Shown here in pieces: positions 12,301 through 24,300 of a stretch of 64,000 nt of DNA. The DNA comes from Phaseolus vulgaris. Its lineage: Eukaryota > Streptophyta > Magnoliopsida > Fabales > Fabaceae. Position numbers and translations under genes: made by a program. The first letter of the stretch is position 1. Each line of letters starts with the position of its first letter. The notes beneath the pieces were generated by a model. The model was not told the origin of the DNA. It saw only the letters and a list, made by a program, of their open reading frames with translations, and ran no database searches. The stretch covers positions 8,162,403-8,226,402 of the forward strand of contig NC_023754.2 in assembly GCF_000499845.2 (NCBI RefSeq). The letters run 5' to 3'.

Positions 12301-15300
12301 TAGTCTATAAAAGGGACTTGAGATCCCTGGTAACGGTACACCGTTTCTAAGACTGAAACTACTTTCTTACTTACTCATTGTTTCTATAAGCCCTGTACTG
12401 ACTTGATCGTCGGAGTGCAATAAATAGGTAGGGCCCCCTCTGTTTCAAACGGAGCCGCATTCCAACACCCAAAGGAAAGAGCAAATTACTACAGAGGCAG
12501 ACGGAGTCACAATCTGTTCCCAGAGTCAACCGACGACCAGGTCAACCGGCAAGAACATTTACCATAATATCTCCTTTTCCTACAATTGTAATGGAAGTTC
12601 CATCTGCAAGTTCAATATTTGTGTTGCTCGAACAAGGTCTATAAGATATAAACCCAGTAGATGATTGAGTCATGTTGTTAGTAGGATATTAAGGGCACTT
12701 TTAGAAGCTCTTAGAAGATTATTTCTTTGTAATCATTACTTTAGGGTTAGAGTTCTCTATACACAAATGTTGATGTTCTATTTCGAATGAATCAATTTGA
12801 ATAAATATCTTTTTTCATTCAGATTAATCCTTTTTAAGTTGGTATCAGAGCTCTCGATCTTTCCCGCCCTGCTTTTGCATTTCTTCTTTACCATCTTAGC
12901 TACAGTTCTCTTTCAGGGTTGCCTAAAGTGCACCCATTTCCTTTCATTATTGGGGTTTCCTGAAGTGCACTAAACTTGTGTTTTTATCACTATTGTTTCC
13001 ACCACTATCGGAGTTGTCACCGTCGTTCTCACCAGAGTTGCTGTTGTCCCCATCTGCCATTGCTAGAAGCACCAACATCGTCAAAGTTGTCACCATCGAC
13101 TTGCAATCAAACTAGCAATCTCACATTGTCCTCCAAGACCCCAATATTATGTTTTCTTTAGGAGGAGGGCTAAGAAATCCCTATTATTTATTTTAGCATG
13201 ACAACTCTACTAAGCAATGTTGATGTTCCACACTAGCCTGATGACAACTGCCTTAATTGTCGGAATTATCTCTAATGAGCTCAATTTATCAAATGCATGT
13301 TAAAGGGCATGATTAGACTCAACCATATTGAAAGAGGCAATATCTCAGGATAACCCTAGTTTCCACATTTGGGACAATGATGACTCAAATTATTACATGG
13401 TCATGGGGATCCATGACTACAAAAATCAATAGAAATTATATGAAACAGAACATCTCTACATGTTATGTGGGAAGACGTTGCAAATACTCAATCCATGCAA
13501 CAGGACATCTCCACATGTTATGAGTTAGAAAGCAAGATCTTTGGTGCCAAGCAAAACACTCACTGCTGCAGAATATTATAGAATGTGTAAGGGTTTTGTG
13601 GATTGAGTTGGGACCAGTATCAAAATTTGAAGCTTGAAAACAGCAAGATGTTGTCACTCTTGCTCAGTTCGTTGAACAATCTTGGATATTTAAGTTCTTT
13701 TCAGGATTGGATCCTGAATATGACCTTGTTAGGGAACAAATTCTTTGGAAGGAAAGAGTTTTACATTGTTCGAGGTGAGCTCGTAGAATGGTCATGATGA
13801 ATGAATCCTCCACTAAAGGAGTTGTCATGTTCTCTGGAAAGGCTTCCACAACTAGGACTTCAAATCATGCAAAGCATAAAACTCAACTTAAAAGGTAAGG
13901 AGGATCGTTGAATTTGACCACACTAAGGAGACTTGCTTCAAGCTACATGGAAAGGAGAAAACTCTCAACCATCTAGCAGAATTAAAAGGACAACCCTCAT
14001 GGAAGGCTTATCAACCAACTACGAATTTTGAAAATCCTGGCAAGACTCCTTCATCCTCTTCAATTGAAGAAGGAATGTCTACATTATATGTTAAAATTGA
14101 ACGTCTAAAATCATTCATGGAGTTTATTAGTAGTAAGCCACATTTTGGTACATGCTCTTTAACCATCACTAGTAAGAACTCTAATTCCTCTTTTAATGTT
14201 TTTAAAACTTTATATCAATAAGTGAACTTTAAGCCTAACTTAATCTTATAAAATTGACTCATGAGGTGAAGCTTGCACCCACTTATATAATATGAAATGT
14301 CCTTATCTATAGTCGATATGGGATTTCCAACAAACCCCCATCAGGCCGAGACCCTCCAACTCGTGCGTGAGACTATATACTTATGGGTTGTCTGATAACG
14401 ATCCAATAGCGGGTAGCCCAATAAGTCCAACAAACTCTTGCTAGGATAGGCTCTAAATGGTTATGATACCATATTTATAAGTGGATTTGAAGCCTAACCC
14501 AACCTTACAAAACTAGCTCACAAGGTAAGGTTTGCACCCATTTATATATGATGAAATGTCTTTATCTCTAGTCGATGTGGGATCTCCAACACTATATGTA
14601 AGGACTCTAGAGTTCTAGACTCTGGTGTGATAGAACATATGACCCCGCATTCTTCTCTTTTAATATCATATGTTTTTGTTTTTGATAACCACATTACTAT
14701 TGCCAATGGGACTAGTATCCATATAACTCGACGTGGTAATATTTCTCTTTTGCCATCCCTCAACCTTAAAGATGTCCTTTATGTTTAAAACTTTCTAATA
14801 ACCTTATTTCCATTCAAAAACTTACTCGTGACTTAAACTATTGTATTCCCACTCATTGTGTTTTTTTGGATATTGCCACAAAAAGGACAATTGAAACTTT
14901 TAAGAAATAGGGAGGATTGTATTACTTGGATTGTATTCCTTTATCAACTTGGGAACTAAGAATAGTATCAGTAGAAAAATAGCTACCTCTTATCTCCAGT
15001 CTTACACTACTTTTGAGTCCTCTCAAATTTGGCTTCTCTATTGTCATCTAGGACATCCATCTTTTTTTGTTCTAAAGGTTGTGTTCCCTCCCTTATTTAC
15101 TAAAGAGTCTATTGAGTCATTTAAATGTGATGTATGTCAACTTGCAAAGTATCATCGTGCCACATATCCTCCCAGTAATACAAAAAGAGTTCATCCTTTT
15201 GATTTGGTTCATTTTGATGTTTGAGAGCCTATATCAAACTCCAGTATATCAAGGATCTCAAACTTATGGTGTTGATTATGAGACATTTGCTCCAATGGTA

Positions 15301-18300
15301 AAGATGAATATGATTAGAATCATTCTCTCATTGGCAGCTTATTTTGGTTTGGAATTGCAACAATTTGTTTGATGTGAAAAATGCTTTCTTGCATGGACAT
15401 TTAATGGAAGAAGATTACATTGAAATTCCTCTAGATTTTAGGTCTATTGAAGGAGGGAATAAAGTGTGCAGGTTGAAGAAAGCCTTGTACAGACAAAAGC
15501 AAACACCCTGTGCTTGGTTTGGTAGATTGACTCAGGTTATAATCTACATGGGTTATCAAGAGAGTCAAGGTGACGAGGTGACAATACCTTGTTCATCAAA
15601 CATTTTCCAAAAGGTAAACCTACTATATTTTTGGTCTATGTGGATGATATGATTGTTGCAGGAGATGATGAACATGAAACAAATCTTGAAAGAAAAGCTT
15701 GCTATTGAGTATGAGATGAAGGATCTAAAAAAATAAGTACTTCCTTGGGATAGAAGTAGCTTACTCGAAGAAAGGCATCTTTATCTCCCAAAGAAAGTAT
15801 ATTTATGATTTTCTCAAAGAAGCAAGATTGATTATAGTAAGAAGTGGACTTTAAACCTAATTCAACCTCATAAAACCAGTTCATAAGGTGAGGTTTGCAC
15901 TCACTTATATACTATGAAATGTCATTACCTATAGTCAATGTGAGATCTCCAACACACCCCTCCTCGTGCCGAGACCTACCAACTCGTGTGTGAAACTATA
16001 TATTATAGGCGGTCCGATAGAGGTCTGGTAGCGGGTAGCACGATAGGCCCAACAAACTCTCACTAGGATAGACTCTAAAGGGCTCTGATACCATATTAAG
16101 AAGTGGACTTTAAGTCTAAATCAACCTCATAAAACCATCTTAAAAGATGAGGTTTGCACCCACTTATATACTATGAAATGTTCTTATCTCTAGTCGATGT
16201 GAGATCTCCAACAGATTGCAAGACCAGTGAAATTCCTATAGAACAAAACAATAGAATTGGGAGTGATGAAAGCAGTTCTAAGGTAAATAAAGGTCAATAT
16301 CAAAGACTTGTGGGGAAGCTCATTTACTTAGCTGACATAGCTCACACTAGATCTGACATAGCCTATGTTGTGAGTGTAGTTAGTCAATTCATGCATGATA
16401 TAAGGGAGAGACAAGTCTAGGATGGGAATTCTTGTTTAAGAGGAATGAAAAATAAAAAACAAAAGTGTATACTAATGCAGATGATGCAAGGTTTGTCACA
16501 AATAAGAAATCTACCTCAAGATATTGTTTGTTCTTGGGTGCAGATTTGCTGACTTGGAAAAGTAAGAAACAAAATGTTGTTTCAAGGTCTAGTGTAAAGG
16601 CTGAATTTCTAGCTATAGGACATGGGGTGTGTGAATTATTACAGTTGAGAATTATTCTAAATGATCTTAAAGTGGCATGTGAAGAGTCTATAATTCTTTA
16701 TTGTGATAATAAGCTAGCTATTAGCATTGCTCACAATCTAGTTCAGCATGACAGAACAAAACACATAGAGATAGATCGACACTATAATAAAGAGAAACTG
16801 GATAGTGACCTTATCACTACTTATGTTATGTCCCATCTGGGCTTTAGTTCGCAGATCTATTACCAAAAGGTCTTCCCACTAAACGAGTTCATGATCTCCC
16901 ATGCAAGCTGGGAATGATAAATATCCATTCATCAACTCAAGGGGGAGTGTTGTTAGTAGGATATTAAGAAGGAATACAATGGAAGAAAGGAAAGGTTGTT
17001 GTGTTGCAGATGAAAACAATGGGAGAAAGAAAGGGGTGTGGTTTGGCAGCAATGCAGGCTGCACATCAAATTACACAGACTCCTAAGGATTTTAGAGCAC
17101 AGATACCATGTCAGAAAAACTGTTTCTAATATTATTCATAGAGGACCAATTGCTCTTAAATAGAATACAAAGACTTAATAACTGAATCCTAATTTATGAT
17201 GGATATAATCTATCCCTAAAATTCAGGATCAATGTTCTTGTACAATAAATATAAAATATACTATTAGCCTATTAATCCCCCTAATTATGGAATGTAATTA
17301 AATCTCCTAATTATGTAATTTAAAACTGTACAAAGAAACATTAACTGTGGCATAAATCAAGGAATCCTGACAATATCAATAAAATAATTCTTTAGTTTTC
17401 GAGTGTTATACAAATTTGATATCAAGTACTAATATGCATCATCCAAAACATTTAAATTTAAAATAAACGTAACTGGTTTCAGACATCAGAAAAAGCTGAA
17501 AGGCACCTGACCCAGTTGTGGCAAACTCCAAGTATAAAGGTTGTATGTAACCCCAGACAATCTTATAGTCCGCAAAGAGTGAGCCAAATCTTTATTAAGT
17601 TTAGCTGATGTAACCTGCAAATATCAATATACAGATCGAAATGTATTCAGAAATTTACCAGATATGTCCATAGGAATAACTTAATTTTGAAAACTAAAAG
17701 GAAGTTTTAGTATTATAGAATAAACAAGGGAAAGTTGAGCTAAAAGGAGACTAAGATATCTCCAAAACAGAAAAGGAAAAATTAATATTAAAACAATAAA
17801 GAAATCAACAATGTAACTGGAATGGGTGACCTTTGATTAATATATAAAGCTAACACAAGGCTACAATCCTATATAAATATGATTTTACAAAGTTACCAGA
17901 GCTTTTCAATATACCAGAAACTACAGCTGACTAACAATTTACTTTCTAACAAAACCAAGGAAGTATCACCTGTACAAGAAAATGTATGCTAATAGGGATT
18001 CCCTACAAGAGTTTCTTAAACCATATTTGTAGTCCGGCGATACTTTTTCTGGTCCTCAGTGTCACATCATTTCAGTTTTGCTCCAATGATAAATAATTTC
18101 AGGCAAGTCACATACTTTAATATTTTTTATTATTACTTAAGTTTTAAATAAATTTTACTTAGGAGCATTTGTTTAGCTTTACTTGGATATTTGTGTTTTT
18201 ATTCTAAAGGAATCCTTTCTTATAGAAAAATAAATTCTTAAGAGGAAGAAACCAGTGTGCCACATAGGATCTCTCCGAATGATAGATTTTTTCAGGATTT

Positions 18301-21300
18301 GGCTTCTTCAAGTTAAAGAACTCATTGAAACCACCACTAGAGATGTTCCAAAGACTAATTTCCTCTAAATGATTATGACAAAAAAATTACCTACATCTTA
18401 AAGTTTCCCTCCTATCTACTGAAAGGAACAATACAGAGTTTTGTTGGCCAAAAATATATCAAAGCAATAACATAATAATTTATGTACAGAAATTTAATCC
18501 AATCCCGGCACTGTCAATACAAAAAATTAAACACCCTTGACCTATCAACAAATTCTTAAGAATGTTAAATATTCTGATCCTCACCACTTATTCCTGGGCC
18601 TCTAAGATCTTTTCCTCATGGTCCATCATCAAGATTACAGAGGAGAAAAAACAACTAATGCCATTGCATCACATAAATGTACAACATGTTTACAAAAGAA
18701 AGCTCCACAATTTCCTTTGTGGACAAAAGAATTGACTTTTGATGCATATGGATTTATCTGTATATGAACAAAATGGTCATATATAGTGAATGAAAAAACC
18801 TGCAAAGAAGCCCCACCAAGTTCAACTATTCCAGTTGTTTCCTGAGGCTCGCGTCCCAAGTTTCCAAGAGCGTAATTTACAGCAACCCAAGAAAAGATGC
18901 CTTGTTCTTCCCCTATATTTAGATTATAAACTTAATCATTGACATGAATAACTTCATCTATAACAATATCAATAGTAAGAGACATAAAATCAGTAAAACA
19001 TTCTTTTTCAAAATAATACAAAAGAAATAGTAGTCTTAAGTTACACTCTTATATAATTTATAAAATGGCATTGTGTGCCATTTATTTAGGTGGGTGTTTA
19101 GCATCAGTTCATGGCTATTTGTTTTCTAGTTGACACTCTTTCTATTTTACTTTCAAGAGAACTAGGATCCTGTTAGGATCCAAGAATTATAAAGAGAAGA
19201 AAAAAAAGGTTTTTATTGAATAGAAAGAAAAGAACAAGAAATAGGAGAGCACTCTCTCCTCCAAGGGTTTCCCCTTCACAAAGAGCTAAAGCTCAATCTA
19301 CAAAAATATTACACACTCCCCCTCCCCCTCTCCTTCTTTCTTATTTATATCTAACTAGTAAATCAAGTAACTAACTCATGACTATTCTAATTCTAACTTA
19401 CTCCTCCTCTCGGTGTATCCTAACAGATCCATTCTCCAATAGAATACATATATATACACCCAAACTAGAATCCATTTTCCAGCACTAAACAATATATTAG
19501 TATATCTCTTGAAAATCTTCAAGAAAAAATACGAGTAGCTAAAAGATTATAATTGCACTATTCAACACTTCCCTAAAGGCATCATATTAACATTCCCAAC
19601 CTCACCAAAACCATAAAACTTGAACTACGTAAGGATATAAAGAATTATTTATTGATAAAAATCACACCAATTACATTTTAATCACCTCTATTTGTAATAA
19701 ACAAACTCTTTAAAAAATAAGGAAATAAAACTGTTGAAATGAATACGAAGATTCCAAAAAAAAATCTCCTAATCACGACAAAAACATTGAGGGTATTTTT
19801 ATCCTAATAATTCATTACTTACAACACTCCCTCTCATGTTAGCAAGTGAACATTGATCATTACCAACTTGCCTAAGAGATCCTAGAATCTGCAATGAGGA
19901 AGCCTCTTAATGGAAATGTCCACTATCTAAAATCCTTTAGGAACATGAGTTGTAACCACTAGACATTTGTCAAGATTATCTTTGATGAAGTGTCAGTCAA
20001 TTTCAATAGGTGTGGTCCTATCATATTGTCCTGGACTATAGATGTTGTGTAATTAGGAGAAGATAATAATTTGTGAAGCTTCCATTTTCTATTAATTAGG
20101 ACAGATTTGATATCATTTGGTGATTTGATTTTATTTGTATACTTTTAATTACCTATTATTTATTGCTTTAATTAGGTTGTAAATAGTCTATAGATTTATA
20201 TTGTAATCACATTTGTAAATACATTCAATTTTTTTCTTTCAACTTGATACCAGAGCTTCCGATCCTGGGAGACTCTACTTCTGCATTTTTTCGTTGACCA
20301 CCACCTTGCACCTTTGACCACTACAGGACAAACTTTTCGACGAGTTTTGTGAACAGGACTGCTACCATTAGAACCGGATTTCTCCAATCTGCAAAGCTCA
20401 GTTGGTTTTGCACTCTCGCGGTCTCCCTTAGTAAGACATCTAGCTCATGTTCCTTAACCATGAGTGGTAAGAATTCTAGTTTCTTATCCTTTAATACTTC
20501 TAGTACTGTGTATATCTACATTATAGACTCTAGTGCTACTGACCATATGACACCTCATTCCTCTTCTTTTTCATCCTACACTGCTTTATCTGGCAACCAA
20601 CATATTATTATTGCTAATGATTCGAATATCCTCGTTACTAGTTGTGGTAACATAACATCTACCTTTAACATTCTTTTAAAAAATGTGTTTCATGTTCCCA
20701 AACTATCTAATAACCTTTTGTCTATTCATAAGGTTACCCAATATTTAAATTTTGCAATGATATTTTTTTTCATTCCCATTGTGTTTTCTAGGATCTTACC
20801 ATGGGGAAGACGATTGGAATTGCTAAAGAGAAGGGCGGGTTATATTACTTACAACATGAAAATAAAGAGTGTGTCAGATGGCATGCACTCACTTCAACTC
20901 TTTAGTCAGACCCTAAATCTTGGTCATCCTCTCAAATATGGCTTCAACTCAAATGTCTTGGTCATCCTCCATTTAATACCCTAAAGTCTTTATTTCCTGT
21001 TTTATTAAAAAAGTGTTTGTTGAGTCTTTTCATTGTGATGTTTGTGAGTTTTCTAAACACCATCAGACAACCTTTCTTCCCAAGAATGATAGAAGTTCTA
21101 AACCTTTTGATCTTATTCATTCAGATGTATGGGGACCTTCACCTATTCTTAATACCTCGGGTGCAAAATGGTTTGTTTCATTTATTGATGATTGTACCCA
21201 AGTTACCAGGATATTCCTCATGACAAATAAGTTCGAAGTTTTTCACTTGTTTGTCAATTTTTACCGAATGGTTCAAACACAATTTGGAAACCCAATTAAG

Positions 21301-24300
21301 AGATTGTGTTCTGATAATGGAAGAGAATATGTGAACCAAAACCTGGAAAATGAAGTTGTTCATGAATTAACATGTTTGAACATTCCTCAACAAAATGGGG
21401 TTGCAAAAAGGAAAAATCGTCATCTCCTTGAGGTCACTAGAGCTTTACTCTTCTAAACGTCCGTTCTTAGATTTTATTGGAGAAATTGCCACTTATTTGA
21501 TCAATAGATTACCCTCTCGGGTTCTAGAGAGCGTTAGTCTTGTTCAGCTTATAACCACATTCTATCCTTCTATTCCCATTATGACTAGTCTTCAGAGCGT
21601 GTCTTTGGTTGTCTTGCTTTTTTCCATGTTCATAGTTCTTATCGTGGTAAGTTAGATTCGCGAGTCATCAAAAGTGCCTTCATTAGTTATGCCTCCAACA
21701 AAAAGGAGTACAAATGTTATCACCCTCAAAGTCGTAAGTCTATGTCTCCAAGGATGTCACCTTTCATGAAACAAAGTCATTCTCTCATAGTTCTCAACTT
21801 TAAGGGGGGCAGTATTCAAGAAGTTGAGGTCCTTGAGTTGTCATATTTTCCTTTATTGCAGGATTTCACTATATGGAGCATGACAAAGACCATGCGCCAG
21901 CATCATTACCAAATAAGAATAATGAGGACAAATATTTTGGGAAACAATATCATCGAATGCAACAAGAACCCGTCCTTGTCGAACAACAACTTCAATTGTC
22001 CGAACCAGAGTAAGAACTCATACAATGAGACTCTTGAGGACACCTGAAATACCGTTTTTGAACCTAACCTAAATGATTTACCTATTGCCTTGAGAAAAGA
22101 AAAAATATTTTGTGACAAATATCCTATATCCCAATTTGTGTGTACAAAAAACTTTTTATGCAACACCAGAGTTTTCTTTCAGCTATTGATTTTATCATAA
22201 GCCTTAAAAGAGGAGAATCGGGTTCGAGCCATGAATGAAGAAATGGGTGCATTAAAGAATGAGACTTGGGAGATTATAGAGAGACCAAAGGATAAGAAGG
22301 CATTGGGTTGTAGGTATACAGTTAAGTATTAGTCTAATGGCACACTGGATCGGTATAAGGCAAGGTTGGTTGCAAAAGTGAGCACCCAAACCTATGGGAT
22401 CAATTATGAGGAGACTTTAGCTCTAGTGGCAAAAATAAATACAGTCAGGATTATTCTCTCCTTGGCAACACACTTTGGTTGGGAGATGCATCAATTTGAT
22501 GTTAAAAATGTCTTCTTGCATGGAAGCTTGGAGGAAGAAGTGTACATGGAGATTCCACCTGGTTATGGTGCCACTAATGAAGGGAATAAGGTGTGGTAGA
22601 CTTAAGAAGGCCCTGTATGGTCTTAAACAATCACCTCATGTCGGGTTTGGAAGGTTTACTTAAGCTATGGTATCTTTGGGGTACCGGCAAAGCCAAGGTG
22701 ACCATACTCTGTTCATAAAACATTCTCAGGATGGTAAATTCACTCTACTTTTGGTCTATGTACATTATATGATTATTACAGGTGATGATGAGATTGAAAA
22801 ATAGACTTTGAGGGAGACTGGCAGCTCAATTTGAGATGAAGGATCTTGAGAAGTTGAAGTACTTCCTTGGGATAGAGGTTGCTTACTCTAGACAAGGCAT
22901 TTTTGTTTCTCAAAGGAAATACATCATTGATCTCCTCAAAGAGACTGGTAAGTTAGGCTTTAAGAATTGAGCAAAATCATACGATTGGGAATGATGAGGA
23001 AAGCCCAAAGGTGGAGAAGACATAATATCAAAGACTTGTGGGAGAGCTCATCTATCTATCACACACTAGGCCAAACATCGCCTATGTAGTTAGTGTGGTT
23101 AGCCAATTCATGAATGATTCAAGAGAAAGGCACTTGTAGACAGTAAATAGAATTATTCAGTATTTAAAAGCCTCTCCGGGGAAAGGATTGCTATTCAAAA
23201 AAGGGAAAAATTTATCCATGAAAGTATATACTGATGTTGACTATGCAGGATCAATCGTTGATAGGAGATCCACCACGGGCTATTGCATGTTCTTGGGTGG
23301 AAATCTGGTGACATGGAGAAGCAAGAAACAAAATGTAGCTGCAAGATCAAGTGCAGAGGAAAACTTTAGATCCATGGTTCAAGGGGTTTGTGAACTATTA
23401 TGGATGAAGATCATAATCGATGACCTCAAAGTAAAATATGAAGCTCCTAAGGGGACTGGCGTGTGATAATAAGTTTGCCATCAATACTGCACACAATCTA
23501 GTTCAACATGACCGAACAAAGCACATAGAGATAGACTGACATTTCATTAAGGAGAAGTTGGATAATGGTCTTATAGCCACCGAGTACATCCCTTCAAGAC
23601 TCCAATTGGCAGATATGTCCACTAAAGGACTTCCCACAAAAGAGTTCAAAGATCTTACTTGCAAGCTAAGAATGATAGATATACATTCACAAACTGGGGG
23701 GGGCGGGGGGACTGTTGTGTAATTAGGAGATAATTATTCCATAATTAGTGAAGATTATGTTTTCTATTTATTATGACATATTTGATATCTTTTGGTGATT
23801 TAATTTGATTTGTATAGTTTTAATTACCTATTATAAATAGTCCATAAATTTAGATTGTAATCACATTTGTAAATACATTCAATCTTTTTCTTTCAACTCG
23901 CTATTTTTCATGTTTCCCAGTTCAAGAAAGATGTTGGACAGCATCTTGTGGACATAGACCTTCTATGAGTTGTAGGGTACCGAAGAAGGATATCAACCTC
24001 ACATCTCAGACAATCAGACAATTACTCATAAGGGTGCAACAATTCACCAAGTTCTTGTGCATTGGCAAGGAAAATCTCCTAAGGAAGCTATTTAGGAAGA
24101 TTCTTCCATTATCCAAGAGCAATTTCCGAAATTTAAATTGAGGACAAGGTTGTTTAGGAGGAGGTATTGTTAGGACCAGGTCAGAGCAACAACCTTTAAG
24201 GAAATAGGGTCTAAAGGTGTATTATAGAAGAAGAAATAAGGGGTAAAAGGGTATTAAGAGAGTTAGCTAATTCAGTTTTCCCAATAAATAGTGTCCATAT

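Larger units (their letters stand above)
10767..12557 (+). mobile_element. Solo LTR, family C, with a nested LTR inside
   Basis: Begins TGTACAGGACC and ends GGCAAGAACA. Perfect 5-bp target duplication TTTAC at 10762-10766 and 12558-12562. After removing the nested 1016-bp insert and its 5-bp duplication, about 770 bp remain, matching the 756-bp solo LTR at 58344-59099 along its length. It has a TATA-like CTATAAAAGGGACTTGAG near 12305. No internal element sequence is present, so recombination between two LTRs is the likely origin. Confidence 0.9.
8690..12672 (-). pseudogene. Degenerate minus-strand Copia element in apyrase intron 3
   Basis: Read on the minus strand, broken Copia motifs appear: '[15 protein letters not shown]' (about 9800-9867, RNase H), '[19 protein letters not shown]' (about 9000-9100, RNase H end) and '[19 protein letters not shown]' (about 9930-10000, late RT). 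A protease-side block '[17 protein letters not shown]' lies near 12580-12640. LTR-like sequence lies at about 8690-8880. Many stops and jumbled order show an old copy. It is split by a hAT-like element (9194-9760) and by a solo LTR (10767-12557); the same protein block continues on each side of both inserts. A related 3' end lies at 19640-20042. Confidence 0.65.
13430..16917 (+). pseudogene. Copia gag-pol remnant
   Basis: Gag-like sequence is faint from about 13430. An integrase zinc-finger-side block '[15 protein letters not shown]' then '[15 protein letters not shown]' lies at 15045-15180. The sequence jumps straight to RT ('[15 protein letters not shown]', '[15 protein letters not shown]') at about 15260, so most of the integrase core is deleted. 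RNase H follows at 16465-16860 with '[17 protein letters not shown]' and '[18 protein letters not shown]'. Many frameshifts and stops, plus two TRIM inserts, rule out function. Confidence 0.8.
12673..16967 (+). mobile_element. Copia element in apyrase intron 3, heavily degraded
   Basis: The left LTR (about 12673-12835) begins TGTTGTTAGTAGGATATTAA. The primer site TGGTATCAGAGC at 12840-12851 fits initiator tRNA-Met. The right LTR starts with the same 20 bases at 16948, after a purine tract CAAGGGGGAG, but departs after about 20 bp, so it is truncated. Two TRIM elements are inserted in it (14216-14591 and 15836-16213). It lies in plus orientation, opposite to the apyrase gene, inside an older minus-strand retroelement. 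Confidence 0.8.

Noticed and set aside
14216..14591. Cassandra-type element (5S-like LTR)
   Set aside because: The terminal repeats lack the 5S rRNA promoter blocks that define Cassandra, so only a general TRIM call is made.
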